NCBI RefSeq assembly: GCF_023333595.1
Contig: NZ_JAIQZM010000011.1
Coordinates: forward strand, 26,726-90,725
Source: Argonema galeatum A003/A1
GTDB lineage: Bacteria > Cyanobacteriota > Cyanobacteriia > Cyanobacteriales > Aerosakkonemataceae
Direction: 5' to 3'
Length of the DNA stretch: 64,000 bases
In this document: piece after piece, positions 16,015 through 25,344 of the stretch
How the letters are laid out: each line of letters opens with the position of its first letter
Numbering within the stretch: the first letter of the stretch is position 1
Program-made: the position numbers and the translations under genes
Notes under the pieces: model-generated
Database searches by the model: none
Seen by the model: the letters and a program-made list of their open reading frames with translations, nothing else
What the model was told of the DNA's origin: nothing

Positions 16015-18307
16015 TTGGGGATTGGTGATTATCTCCCCCACTCCATTCATTACTTTTGACTTTTGACTTTTGACTTTCTAGCCCCTCCCCCGAAGCATTT
16101 ACCAAGGTCACCAGGGGGCCAGTTTGCTCCTGTCCGTTCACGGCTAAATCGCTGTGACACAAATAAACCCTTTCTCCCGCACGACTGAGCAAATCTCGTA
16201 AAATCCGTCGCAACCGTTCATCACCCGCTTCTATTTCATCTTCCGCTGTCCAAGGTTCTCCAAACCGATGCTGGAGAAACAATGGGGAACCGAATAAGGT
16301 AGCCGCACCGCCGCTTAGCCACAGAGGGGAACCAGCATCAAGCCAAAATTGCCAGCGATGAAAAGGACGACTGGAGCGATATTGGAAGATGTTTGCGATC
16401 GTAACAGCTTGAGCGGCCAAACCAAACGATCGCACAGGATAAGGATTAGCCGTAACTGTACCGTAACGCAGCATTTGAATAAATCGACCGACGGTAGTAT
16501 AAGATGGGGTATCGGTTTGCTCGGTCTTTCGCAGTCGCACATCAATTTCCCAATAGTGTTGGGCGGTTTCCTGCAATTCTCGCAAAGCCGCTATTCGATC
16601 GAAGGGAAGATGGCTGTCATTCCATAAAAAGTGCTGAATTGCTCTATCCAGGACGTAAACAGGACTAGGAATGAGACGCTGTTGTTGTTGCGATCGCTGT
16701 TCTTCCAACCACTCTACAATCTCTTCATAAGCTTTGGTAGCCTCATATCCCAGTCGATCCCAGCGCGGAAATGTCTTGGCGGGTAGTAAACTGGGTAGTT
16801 CTGGATTGGGAACATAACAATAGTCTGCCAACAAACCGGCTCGAACTGGGTCTATCCCATTTTGGATTTTGGATTTTGGATTTTGGATGGGCGAATCTTC
16901 CCATTCCTCATTGTCTGTTCCTGCTGACGACTGACTGAGTACCACCAGCATTTCCGCGATCGCATCTCTGTCTATCAGACGCCCCAATCCCGGATAGACT
17001 AAGCCTATAAGCGTCAGCAATGCCCGAATAATCGGTGAACTGGATAACGGGCGCTGGTGGTTGAGGGACTCGACTGCGATGCCTTTGGCGTTGAGAATTT
17101 CTATAATGCTGTACCGTGCGATCGCATCCAACCCCGGTGCAATCACCGCTACTTCTTGCGGCTGCACTTCTCCTGACTGTATCGCCTTGCTAATTGTCTC
17201 GGCTGTTTCTCGCAGCAGTTGCGATCGCGATACCGTTTGAATCGACAACACTGGTTCTGGCAAGCTCGACAATAACGTCGGGTCGCTAACCGCTTCCACC
17301 AGCAACGTTCCCCAATCGGTTTCCAGACAGCCTTTAGGTCGGCTTGGCAAGGCTTCCAGGCGGCAACGAGACGCTAAACCCTCCATATAATCCGGGTCAG
17401 CCCCCAGTCCTTGCCGCACGCCACCTTCAGAATTATAAGTAAAAGCGCCGATCGCGCCTTTGTCAAGCATAAAGTCAAACAAATCACGTGCGATCGCTGG
17501 ATAATCGTCCAGATCATCCGCCAGCACCAAGCGATACCTACGAATTAAATGCTGCTGATAAGTTACATCTGGCAACAAATAACGCCAATATAGTTCGCTA
17601 ATAATCCCATAAGTCAGCAATCCCCGCTCCAGACACCATTCCCGCCAGCGCAGCAACATCTGTCCCATATAATTTGGAATTGGGGATTGGGAATTTGAGA
17701 ATTTCTCACTCTCCCCCTCTCCCACTCTCCCACTCTCCCACTCTCCCGCCAAACCCTGTTCTAAAATTTCAGGTATATCCTCTGGAGGCGTTCCGCTCAA
17801 ACCTGCTAATAACAGTAAATCTAGCGCTCTACGCACCAATCGATACTCATTTACCCCCATTTCTTGCCAAATTCCCTGCTCCAGATCCGAACTCCAAAGC
17901 TGAGTTGCCAATTCCTGTTCCGTTTCGGGACGTAGCCGCACTGGGAATTGTCCCTTCAAATTCAACCGCTGAATTAACAGGGGCCAAAACAAAATGACTT
18001 CATTCTCAAAAAAAGCTAGAGGTGTGGTTGTGTAAACCGGCATATTCGGTATCGCCGCCGAAATGCTATTCGCCAATACGATGCGGTTATCCCCATTAGC
18101 CGCAAACACCAAAGCCGCCGATGCTATTTGCTTAGAACTTAACCGACTGGCACCAGTCTGGGCAACGCCTCGCCGCCTACCTGGAAAATCTGGCCCAAGA
18201 GCATCGGCCCGATCGAATCCCATCTGCACCCACCTGCAAAACTGCTCGATCAAACGAGCCGTTTTGCCACTGCGACTGGAGCTTGCGATCCAAATAGACT
18301 CAGACAC
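15995..18307 (-). CDS. RecB/UvrD-type recombination family protein
   Basis: A large protein of a cyanobacterial recombinase family (helicase/exonuclease-like). Start is taken as GTG 18307 with GGAGG upstream, giving about 770 residues. Walker A is ASSSRSGKTARL near residue 15; other helicase-like segments are YRLVLADDLDDYPAIARDLF and VAVIAPGLDAIARY. Two low-complexity inserts come from simple repeats: a glycine/glutamate-rich stretch coded at about 17700-17755 and a PKSKIQN stretch coded at 16858-16893, both in frame. The last residues (IDLSRN) and the stop come from a MITE. Function in repair is inferred. Confidence 0.75.
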   Translation of the reverse strand: MSESIWIASSSRSGKTARLIEQFCRWVQMGFDRADALGPDFPGRRRGVAQTGASRLSSKQIASAALVFAANGDNRIVLANSISAAIPNMPVYTTTPLAFFENEVILFWPLLIQRLNLKGQFPVRLRPETEQELATQLWSSDLEQGIWQEMGVNEYRLVRRALDLLLLAGLSGTPPEDIPEILEQGLAGEWESGRVGEGESEKFSNSQSPIPNYMGQMLLRWREWCLERGLLTYGIISELYWRYLLPDVTYQQHLIRRYRLVLADDLDDYPAIARDLFDFMLDKGAIGAFTYNSEGGVRQGLGADPDYMEGLASRCRLEALPSRPKGCLETDWGTLLVEAVSDPTLLSSLPEPVLSIQTVSRSQLLRETAETISKAIQSGEVQPQEVAVIAPGLDAIARYSIIEILNAKGIAVESLNHQRPLSSSPIIRALLTLIGLVYPGLGRLIDRDAIAEMLVVLSQSSAGTDNEEWEDSPIQNPKSKIQNGIDPVRAGLLADYCYVPNPELPSLLPAKTFPRWDRLGYEATKAYEEIVEWLEEQRSQQQQRLIPSPVYVLDRAIQHFLWNDSHLPFDRIAALRELQETAQHYWEIDVRLRKTEQTDTPSYTTVGRFIQMLRYGTVTANPYPVRSFGLAAQAVTIANIFQYRSSRPFHRWQFWLDAGSPLWLSGGAATLFGSPLFLQHRFGEPWTAEDEIEAGDERLRRILRDLLSRAGERVYLCHSDLAVNGQEQTGPLVTLVNASGEGLESQKSKVKSNEWSGGDNHQSPIDLSRN

Positions 18308-18442
18308 TACCGTCCGTCCTCCGGTTAATTTGTTATCATACCACGTACACTCAACTTTCCTTCTTTTGCAAATCTGCATTAAGTCAGAAGCAATAGGGAT
18401 TTTTCTGCTATACCACTAAGAATCACCAGATAAATTTCTGTC

Positions 18443-19819
18443 ATGAAAACAACCATTTTGACAAAAATTAGAGATTCCTTGCGTTATGCCGCCGAATGGT
18501 TTTCAGAAACGCCAGAAAGGGCATTAGAACTAGCATATAATGCCGCTTTGCAGATCAAGGCTACTGAAGATGAATATTTTGGAGGCAAAAAAATAGCTGC
18601 TGATTCAGCTGATTACAGTGACAGCGAGATGTCCTATTTTCGTGCCGAACTCCAAAAAAATCTAAATCTTGCCAAGCGCCGCCTAGCCGAATTCAAAGCC
18701 AGTAATTCAGTGATCGGGATTAGTAATTATAATCAGACCTCAGCCAAAGCAGAAGTAGTTGATGCCGCAGCTAATAACGGAAAGGGTTATCCGCTGGATT
18801 CCAGGGAGAAATCAGCGATTATTTTAGAAAAGCTAAAATTTATCGATCGCGTCATATCCCAATATACTCCAGAACCACAAAAAGCACAACAAGAAAAATC
18901 TTTAGCTTTAGTAACAGTTGCCAAAAATAAAAGCTCTGATTCTGAAGAACTTAGCTCACCCATTTCAAATGAGCAGTTGTATTTATCTACTCCTAACTCT
19001 GATAGTAAAAATGACACTATTTCTGACAAAACGGGTGTTTTACCCAGGTCTATTTTTAAAACCCTCAATAGACTTCAGAGAGAATTAGATCCGCAGTCGG
19101 AAGAAGAAGTTGTCAAAAAGTTCCGTAAGTCCAAGGCAAAAACAGCAATTTCTATTAGGTTTATTTTAATTCTAATCATAGCACCGCTGCTAACTTATCA
19201 GTTGTCTAAACTGTTTGTTGTGGGGCCAGTAGTTGATAATTTCAGAATTAAAAACGAACTAGATATTTTCATTAACCAGGATTTGGAAGAAGAAGCTCTT
19301 AGTAAGTTATCAAGAGTTAAGGAGAGACTAGAATTTGAAAATCTAATTTTTAAAGTACCTAAATATTCTCCAGAGCAAATAGAACATGAATTAAAAGAAG
19401 AGGCCCAGAAAATTGCCGAAGAATCTCGTCACGAAAGTGCTGACGCTGTTAAAAATGTCTTTTCCGATTTACTGTCGCTAATTGCGTTTGCTGTAGTCAT
19501 ATTTATGAGTCGCAGAGAAATCGCAGTTTTGAAGTCTTTTATCGATGAGCTTGTGTATGGTCTCAGCGATAGCGCTAAAGCCTTCATAATTATTTTATTT
19601 ACCGATATATTTGTGGGATTCCACTCACCGCATGGGTGGGAAGTGCTACTGGAGAATATATCGCGGCATTTAGGGCTTCCAGAAAATCGAGATTTTATCT
19701 TTTTGTTTATTGCTACTTTTCCCGTAATTTTGGACACTGTATTTAAATACTGGATATTCCGCTACTTGAATCGGATATCTCCTTCATCTGTCGCCACCTA
19801 CAGAAATATGAATGAGTGA
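18443..19819 (+). CDS. pxcA: Proton extrusion protein PxcA (CemA-like)
   Basis: A 458-residue membrane protein of the PcxA/CemA family, needed in cyanobacteria for light-induced proton extrusion. The N-terminal ~220 residues are soluble and variable. Then come transmembrane segments: SIRFILILIIAPLLTYQLS, LSLIAFAVVIFM, AFIIILFTDIFVGFH and FLFIATFPVILDTVFKYWIF. The segment KLFVVGPVVDNFR is characteristic. Convergent with PTOX. Confidence 0.9.
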   Translation: MKTTILTKIRDSLRYAAEWFSETPERALELAYNAALQIKATEDEYFGGKKIAADSADYSDSEMSYFRAELQKNLNLAKRRLAEFKASNSVIGISNYNQTSAKAEVVDAAANNGKGYPLDSREKSAIILEKLKFIDRVISQYTPEPQKAQQEKSLALVTVAKNKSSDSEELSSPISNEQLYLSTPNSDSKNDTISDKTGVLPRSIFKTLNRLQRELDPQSEEEVVKKFRKSKAKTAISIRFILILIIAPLLTYQLSKLFVVGPVVDNFRIKNELDIFINQDLEEEALSKLSRVKERLEFENLIFKVPKYSPEQIEHELKEEAQKIAEESRHESADAVKNVFSDLLSLIAFAVVIFMSRREIAVLKSFIDELVYGLSDSAKAFIIILFTDIFVGFHSPHGWEVLLENISRHLGLPENRDFIFLFIATFPVILDTVFKYWIFRYLNRISPSSVATYRNMNE

Positions 19820-19826
19820 TCTGGTA

Positions 19827-19859
19827 ATGGGTAATAGGAAAGAAAAACCAATTACCCAT
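19827..19859. terminator. Hairpin between convergent pxcA and PTOX genes
   Basis: ATGGGTAAT (19827-19835) pairs with ATTACCCAT (19851-19859) with an A-rich loop. It is placed to serve both genes. Confidence 0.55.
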
Positions 19860-19872
19860 CGCTCATCACCAA

Positions 19873-20616
19873 TTACAACATCTTTGCGGGTTCCTTTTCA
19901 GCTGCCTCTTGTGCCAATTTATCGTCAGATTCTTCGACCTTCATTAGACTTGATTCAGGTAGAAATTTAGCATCACCACTGTGAGGACTCTTGAAGGTAA
20001 CTTGAGCATCTGGCTTTTGGCAAGCTACCATCGTTTTAACGTGTTCCATTTCGTCATCGCGGATAGCAACAAATACGTCGTAGAGATTCTCAATTTTTGG
20101 GCGACGTTCTTCTGGTGGACGAGAAGTTTGGAACTCGTCAAACAGATAAAGGTCGCCTCGGAGGTAGTAGTTTATGGCAACCTGGGGTGCTGGCTCAGTT
20201 TTAAGTTGCTCCCCATACTCTACGAGGAACTTCTCGTAAGTTTCGTAGGCGTGTTCCTCCACCATCTGCATGAATTGGTAAGCTGACTTGGGTGCCACTA
20301 TATACACGCAAATCAAAATCCAGTAGTAAACAAAGGCTCCAGTATGAGCGACAAAGCGATCGATCCAGTACTTATTGCCGCCAAGGGACTCCATAGTTAG
20401 CAGGTGGTGTAATTCGTTCCAGGATTCGGCAAAATGAACTTTGAGCCAATCTGCCTTGCGCCACCAACCCATAGTTTCGTAGAGGTGAAGCACTGATGTA
20501 AAGGCAAAGTAAGGAACGCGAGCAACCGTTTCCAAAACAAAAAATCGTGGATATAAACGGTCTCGGTAAAGGTAGTTGAGAATAAATTCTAAGAAATTGA
20601 CTAGGAGTCGAATCAT
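19873..20616 (-). CDS. ptox: Plastoquinol terminal oxidase (alternative oxidase family)
   Basis: A di-iron oxidase that passes electrons from plastoquinol to oxygen in the thylakoid membrane. 247 residues. The iron ligands are recognisable: Glu in FVLETVARVPYF, Glu and His in AESWNELHHLL, Glu in VEEHAYETYEKF, and Glu and His in RDDEMEHVKTM. The LYRDRLYPRF start and the PTOX-type insert before RDDEMEH separate it from mitochondrial AOX. Found in only part of the cyanobacteria; it probably protects against over-reduction. Confidence 0.93.
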   Translation of the reverse strand: MIRLLVNFLEFILNYLYRDRLYPRFFVLETVARVPYFAFTSVLHLYETMGWWRKADWLKVHFAESWNELHHLLTMESLGGNKYWIDRFVAHTGAFVYYWILICVYIVAPKSAYQFMQMVEEHAYETYEKFLVEYGEQLKTEPAPQVAINYYLRGDLYLFDEFQTSRPPEERRPKIENLYDVFVAIRDDEMEHVKTMVACQKPDAQVTFKSPHSGDAKFLPESSLMKVEESDDKLAQEAAEKEPAKML

Positions 20617-20895
20617 TTATTGTACTCCTTGTACTAGAATCAGGACGTGGGTAGAATATCTGACTGTGAGTGCGATCGGCCCCATTGCAGTGTCTTACTG
20701 TAGAGTCTTTTTAGATGGTAAATTTCACTACAATTCGATCGAGATCCACACCAAGATTCAGAAGGTTTTCTCTTAATCCACTTCTAAAGTGTAACAAAAT
20801 ATTTACAAAGTGTGGTTGGGTTAATTTTAGCTTTACTTTTCAGCAAATATAACGTTGAGTCTAAGCTGGAATTAGGAAATTTATTTAATGCTGAT

Positions 20896-21537
20896 ATGAA
20901 AAGTAGTCTCGATCGCAATCCAGTGCTGCTAGTTCACGGTATTAACGATACCGGCGCAGTTTTTCACAGAATGGCTCCCTACCTGATCGAGCGGGGTTGG
21001 TCTGTGTACGACTTGAATATGATACCAAATAATGGTGCTAAGCACCTTGACCATTTGGCAGAGCAAGTTGCGGATTTTGTAGCCAAAGTCTTCCCGCCAG
21101 AACAACCTTTAGATCTAGTTGGTTTCAGCATGGGGGGAGTTGTCAGCCGCTACTACGTGCAGCGGCTGGGGGGAATCGATCGCGTACAGCGTCTCATTAC
21201 GATCGCCTCGCCTCATCGCGGCACGTTGACAGCCTATGGTTCCCAACGCCCCGGTTGCATTCAGATGCGCCCCGGTAGCGCTTTTCTGGAAGATTTGAAT
21301 CGGGATGTCGCCATGTTGGAGAGGCTAAACTTCACTTCCATCTGGACACCCCTCGACTTGATGATCGTCCCGGCGAATAGTTCGCAACTGCTTGTGGGTA
21401 AAGAGGTGCAGGTGCCGGTTCCTCTCCATCCTTGGATGCTGACAGACTCTAGGAGTCTTCATGCGGTGACAGAGGCGCTGGGAGAACCTATTAGACCTCT
21501 CCAGAAATTAAAGGTGCGTGACCTGGAACCCTTGTAG
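20896..21537 (+). CDS. Triacylglycerol lipase-type alpha/beta hydrolase
   Basis: A LipA/esterase-like hydrolase. It has the oxyanion motif PVLLVHGINDTG, the nucleophile elbow GFSMGGVVSRYY, ASPHRGT, and a probable catalytic histidine in SRSLHAV. Start is taken as ATG 20896, placing the HG motif at about residue 15; an upstream GTG (20812) would add a poor extension. The last ~16 residues and stop are read from a MITE end (21492 onward), so the native C-terminus has been replaced. Confidence 0.85.
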   Translation: MKSSLDRNPVLLVHGINDTGAVFHRMAPYLIERGWSVYDLNMIPNNGAKHLDHLAEQVADFVAKVFPPEQPLDLVGFSMGGVVSRYYVQRLGGIDRVQRLITIASPHRGTLTAYGSQRPGCIQMRPGSAFLEDLNRDVAMLERLNFTSIWTPLDLMIVPANSSQLLVGKEVQVPVPLHPWMLTDSRSLHAVTEALGEPIRPLQKLKVRDLEPL

Positions 21538-21582
21538 AGACGTTGCATGCAACGTCTCTACATTCTATTTTGGAGATGTCTA
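21492..21582. mobile_element. MITE-like element with TAGAC(A/C)TCTCC inverted ends, copy 2
   Basis: Bounded by TAGACCTCTCC (21492-21502) and GGAGATGTCTA (21572-21582), with the same palindromic core and the same CAGAAATTAAAGGTGCG segment as copy 1 in the opposite orientation. It overlaps the lipase 3' end on one side and touches the VOC stop codon (21583) on the other. Confidence 0.8.
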
Positions 21583-22014
21583 TTAGACAGTATCCCCCAC
21601 CTGTGCATACTCGCGATCGCCAAAAATTGCCGACACATGAGAGTAATATTTAAACTCCAGCACATTGTGGAACGGATCTTCTAAAAAGAAGGTACGATGC
21701 TCTGTGGGTAAACCGACAAATCGACGTTTAACCTCTTGGTAAAAGTGTAAATTCTTCTGTTTCGCCCGATCTAGCAGCGCTTCCCAATCGGCTTCGGAAG
21801 TGAAAACCAAACCGAAGTGCCTGGGATATATACCTTTTTGCGGTGTCAGCGGTTCTTTGCTTGCGTGGGCAACGATTTGATGGCCATAAAGATTGAGAAT
21901 TACCGAAATTGGGCTTTCGCGACCGATTTCGCAGCCTAAGCCATCGGCGTAGAATGCTTTTGTCTGAGCAATGTCGGTGACGGGAAAGGCAAGATGAAAT
22001 AAAACTTGGTTCAT
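21583..22014 (-). CDS. VOC (glyoxalase/dioxygenase) family protein
   Basis: 143 residues with two paired beta-alpha-beta modules. FHLAFPVTDIAQTKAFYADGLGC is the classic VOC start, with the first metal-ligand histidine in HLAFPV. HFGLVF carries a second histidine and FLEDPFHNVLEFK the glutamate. It is likely a metal-dependent dioxygenase or lyase; the substrate is unknown. The stop directly abuts a MITE terminal repeat. Confidence 0.88.
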   Translation of the reverse strand: MNQVLFHLAFPVTDIAQTKAFYADGLGCEIGRESPISVILNLYGHQIVAHASKEPLTPQKGIYPRHFGLVFTSEADWEALLDRAKQKNLHFYQEVKRRFVGLPTEHRTFFLEDPFHNVLEFKYYSHVSAIFGDREYAQVGDTV

Positions 22015-22040
22015 AGTTTGTTCGGGGAGGCTAGTGCTTC

Positions 22041-22802
22041 ATGTTCTCTAGTATTTATTCTCTTAATTCCTGGCTAGTAGGCGCAGCATTGAATACGGTT
22101 CTGTTAGCTATTGCCTATTTTGCCCCTAAAAAATTGCTCACACCAGCAGGCTACCTTCACGCTTGGGTGTTGGGCGTTCTCATTTGGGGTACTCTTGGCT
22201 GGCAGGGATATTTAGTGGTACTTTTCTATTTTCTCGTGGGATCTGGCGTCACTCGCATCGGTATGGCTCAAAAAGAAGCCGAAGGAATAGCTGAAAAGCG
22301 ATCGGGTGCCCGTGGGCCAGAAAATGTCTGGGGTTCTGCTGCGACTGGGGCATTATGTGCATTGGGAACTCTTCTCCCACTCCCCTCCTCTCCCACTCTT
22401 CCCCTTCTGCTGCTGGGTTATGTCGCCAGTTTCAGCACTAAGCTTTCTGATACCTGCGCCAGTGAGGTGGGCAAAGCCTACGGTAAACGTACCTTTCTGA
22501 TTACTACTTTACAACCAGTTGCGCGGGGAACGGAAGGCGCGGTGAGTCTGGAGGGTACTTTAGCTGGGGTTGTGGGGTCAGCTGCGATCGCCTTCCTGGC
22601 TTGGGGCGTCGGCTTAATCGATTTGGTGGGTGTCCCTTTGTGTGTGGTGGCGGCTTTTATTGCCACTAATTTGGAAAGTCTAATCGGTGCTACAGTACAA
22701 GGCAAGGTAAGCTGGCTCACCAATGAAGTTGTCAACGGAATCAATACTTTGCTGGGTGCGATCGCTGCCATTCTGCTAGCTTTGGCCTTTCGCTTAGCAT
22801 AA
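22041..22802 (+). CDS. TIGR00297/DUF92 membrane protein, VTE6-like phytyl-phosphate kinase
   Basis: A 253-residue integral membrane protein with about six helices. The conserved GSGVTRIG, SDTCASEVGK, TTLQPVARGTEGAVSLEGTLAG and NLESLIGAT segments match the TIGR00297 family. The plant member VTE6 and its cyanobacterial homologue phosphorylate phytyl phosphate for tocopherol and phylloquinone synthesis. The LPLPSSPTLPLLLLG part looks expanded by a C/T-rich repeat. Confidence 0.85.
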   Translation: MFSSIYSLNSWLVGAALNTVLLAIAYFAPKKLLTPAGYLHAWVLGVLIWGTLGWQGYLVVLFYFLVGSGVTRIGMAQKEAEGIAEKRSGARGPENVWGSAATGALCALGTLLPLPSSPTLPLLLLGYVASFSTKLSDTCASEVGKAYGKRTFLITTLQPVARGTEGAVSLEGTLAGVVGSAAIAFLAWGVGLIDLVGVPLCVVAAFIATNLESLIGATVQGKVSWLTNEVVNGINTLLGAIAAILLALAFRLA

Positions 22803-23499
22803 TTTCACCCCTATTAAGGATATTTTTCAATATGTCCTACTTCTCTTTGTAAATTGGGTTGAGGTAACGAAACCCAACCATTTTAGATCGCAAGTTGGGT
22901 TTCGTTCCTCAACCTAATCCATTCAACCTCTTCAATTTGAAATCGCCATCTCCAATTTCAAACCCTATAGCTACACATGATTTAACCGCGAATCCAGATA
23001 AACTACCAAACTTCCAAGAGAATACTTACGTATATATAAGTCTAGCCTCGCAGCCCAACAGGATAAAAATGTAGAAAACCCTATTTACAATAGGGTTTTC
23101 GGGTCAGCCCATCTCTAATTCGCTATGGTAAAAACAAACAAATCAAGAACAAACAAAAATTTCTTTCCGGTAATTCCGTAATCAATGCGTAGGCTTTGTA
23201 TTAATCAGTAGAAGACAAACAGATTGAACAAATCGGCTAGGAAAAATAAGAGTGTCTTGATTTGAGCGAAATTCTCTAATTATAGATCTCAGTTTTTTCC
23301 ATCTATCAAAACTTCTGTAAATGCCTGTCAATTGAGCGGATACGAGATGATTTTGACGGAATTAGCTTCAGCAGATTTTATTAATCTGCATCTATTGCTA
23401 ATCGCCTAATCATCATTTAATCGTATCACCTTCAAAAATGTCGCCAGTACGATTTTCAACAACACAGAGATGTAAGTCAACATCTTGGGAGGAAACTTT
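22803..23499. other. Non-coding spacer with GTTGGGTTTCG repeats and a terminator
   Basis: No gene is seen in about 700 bp. Bases 22850-22920 contain two copies of the GTTGGGTTTCGTT / AACGAAACCCAAC motif in inverted orientation. Bases 23074-23100 form a GAAAACCCTATT/AATAGGGTTTTC hairpin. From about 23328 the sequence is the start of the tandemly duplicated block that includes the next gene. Confidence 0.7.
23074..23100 (+). terminator. Rho-independent-like hairpin
   Basis: GAAAACCCTATT, loop TAC, AATAGGGTTTTC: a perfect 12-bp stem ending in T4, about 270 bp after the VTE6-like gene. Confidence 0.6.
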
Positions 23500-24765
23500 A
23501 TGGCTACCAATCTGTTCGATGCTAATTTTTACCGCGCTCTTAATCCAGACCTAGCTCGTGCTGGAATTACCACAGATGACCAACTCCGGCAGCACTTTGT
23601 CAATGCGGGTGCTAATGAGGGGCGTCAATTTTCGCGGTTTGCCGACCTCAATTATTATGCAGCCAGTTACCTTGATTTAACGAAGGCAGGGTTGACAAAA
23701 CCCCAACTGTTTAGCCACATGGAAACGTTTAGTTTAGGAGAAAAACGCCGACAAGGACTTGTGTTTAACGCATCTTACTATGCAGCTGTCAATCCTGACC
23801 TAAAGCAAGCTAATCTCACTGACGAACAACTAACTCAGCACTACCAAACCTACGGTCTTAAAGAAGGACGCACATCGTCAGAATTTTTCAATGCCCGCTA
23901 CTATCTAGATGCTAACCCGGACTTAAAAGCAGCATTCGGCAACAATTTTGAAAGCGCAGAGCAGCACTTTGTCAACTATGGATATCGAGAAGGGCGTATA
24001 GCTGCCACACCTGTTGCTCCAGCATCAGATCCCGGTAATAGTCCCACTGTTTCTTACGATCTTGGCAGCTTGCGTACTCGCCCCACTTTGAATGATTTTG
24101 TGGGCACTCCCGACCCAGAGGATTACTATAGCTTCAATCTGGATCGTCCAAGCAATCTCAACCTAACACTGAACGGTTTGAGCAACAATGCCACTCTGAA
24201 ACTGTTTGCAGATGTCAACCTCAATAATGCGATCGAACCCGGTGAGGAGTTGAACAGCGTTTCCGGTAGTAGTTCTAACCCCGCATCAATCAACAGGAAT
24301 TTGGCTCAAGGTCGATACTACGTGGATGTGGTAACAGGTTCCCCCACTACTAACACATCATACAGTCTGAGTTTGGCTGCCACTACTATTCCGACGACAA
24401 CTGCATCCGATCCGGGTAGTACACCAGGTACTGCTTTAAACGTAGACGCCCTAACTGGGACTCGTAATTATCAGGATTTTGTGGGTACTACCGATCGCCA
24501 AGATTTCTACCGCTTTGTCCTGAATAATACTCTGAACAACTTCAACTTATCCCTTAATGGCGTGAGCGATACGGCGGTTGCCAATCTCTATGGAGACAGC
24601 AACAATAATGGCAGCGTCGATCCCGGTGAATTTTTGGCTAGCACCACTGCTTCTTCTTCCAGCGTAGGCTCGTTAGCGCGGTCTTTAGGGGCGGGTACTT
24701 ACTTCGTTGAAATAACAACATCTCCTATTGCTAATACCAGCTACAATCTCAGCCTGACGGCATAG
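23500..24765 (+). CDS. NPDL-repeat protein with two pre-peptidase C-terminal-like domains, copy 1
   Basis: About 421 residues. Start is ATG 23500 with GGGAGGA upstream. The first ~170 residues are four repeats of about 45 residues with the pattern Y(Y/R)..NPDL...(F/Y)G..EGR. Then two beta-sandwich domains (about 175-300 and 310-421) of the PPC type, each with DFVGTxDxxDxYxF and a Ca-binding-like D-N-N-G-PGE segment. There is no classic signal peptide; a secretion route is unclear. It is probably a surface or matrix protein. Paralogue of the next gene. Confidence 0.8.
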   Translation: MATNLFDANFYRALNPDLARAGITTDDQLRQHFVNAGANEGRQFSRFADLNYYAASYLDLTKAGLTKPQLFSHMETFSLGEKRRQGLVFNASYYAAVNPDLKQANLTDEQLTQHYQTYGLKEGRTSSEFFNARYYLDANPDLKAAFGNNFESAEQHFVNYGYREGRIAATPVAPASDPGNSPTVSYDLGSLRTRPTLNDFVGTPDPEDYYSFNLDRPSNLNLTLNGLSNNATLKLFADVNLNNAIEPGEELNSVSGSSSNPASINRNLAQGRYYVDVVTGSPTTNTSYSLSLAATTIPTTTASDPGSTPGTALNVDALTGTRNYQDFVGTTDRQDFYRFVLNNTLNNFNLSLNGVSDTAVANLYGDSNNNGSVDPGEFLASTTASSSSVGSLARSLGAGTYFVEITTSPIANTSYNLSLTA

Positions 24766-24932
24766 GCAATTGCTGCGGTTAACACCGCACTGGTAATCGG
24801 CTGATTCCCATAGAACATTTCTCGCGAGAAGTCTTTTTAGCACTAGGGTGCGTTGCAACGTACCCTACTTTGTTGTGCGATCGGGCCTGCAAATACCGAT
24901 CGGATTGTGTCCGGTTGCATCGGTAGTGTGAG

Positions 24933-25048
24933 ATTGTCTGTTGTCATCGGGGGTTAAATTTTTACCGCAGATTAAGACAGATAAACGCAGATGAACACAG
25001 ATAAGAGGGGAATTTTTTAGGTAACCGATGCCACCGGACATGATATCA
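24933..25048. repeat. Dispersed ~120-bp GCAGAT repeat, copy B
   Basis: Same order of blocks as copy A, ending GACATGATATCA at 25048, where the second duplication unit begins. Confidence 0.8.
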
Positions 25049-25172
25049 ATTGTTCGGATACGAGATGATTTTGACGGAATTAGCTTCAGCAGATTTTCTT
25101 AATCGGCATCTATTGCTAATCACCTAATCATCATGTACTCCCTTCGCGCTAGAAGAATATCTATGTTGGGAA

Positions 25173-25237
25173 GGGCGAAGCATTCCGGGCGAAAACTTAT
25201 GTGTGAGGCGACAGATTATCACCGTAATGCTTCGCCC
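25173..25237. repeat. GGGCGAAGCATT hairpin element
   Basis: GGGCGAAGCATTCCGG (25173-25188) pairs, with one mismatch, with CCGTAATGCTTCGCCC (25222-25237). It is inserted in the leader of the second duplicated gene and absent from the first. Members of the same family are at 36685-36783 and 49512-49576. Confidence 0.8.
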
Positions 25238-25344
25238 CTACATAATCTTGTAGCGCCAAGAGTAATTGTGTTACAGTCAAAAATGTCGCCAGTACGATTT
25301 TCAACAACACAGAGATGTAAGTCAACATCTTGGGAGAAAACATC

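Noticed and set aside
15995..18379. Longest frame of the recombination protein starting at 18379
   Set aside because: The first 24 residues are not conserved-looking, and GTG 18307 has GGAGG upstream and lies just before the Walker A region.
24836..24900. Repeat AGGGTGCGTTGCAACG... after each NPDL gene as a possible small RNA or attachment site
   Set aside because: It is simply part of the duplicated unit and a common dispersed cyanobacterial palindrome; no further support.
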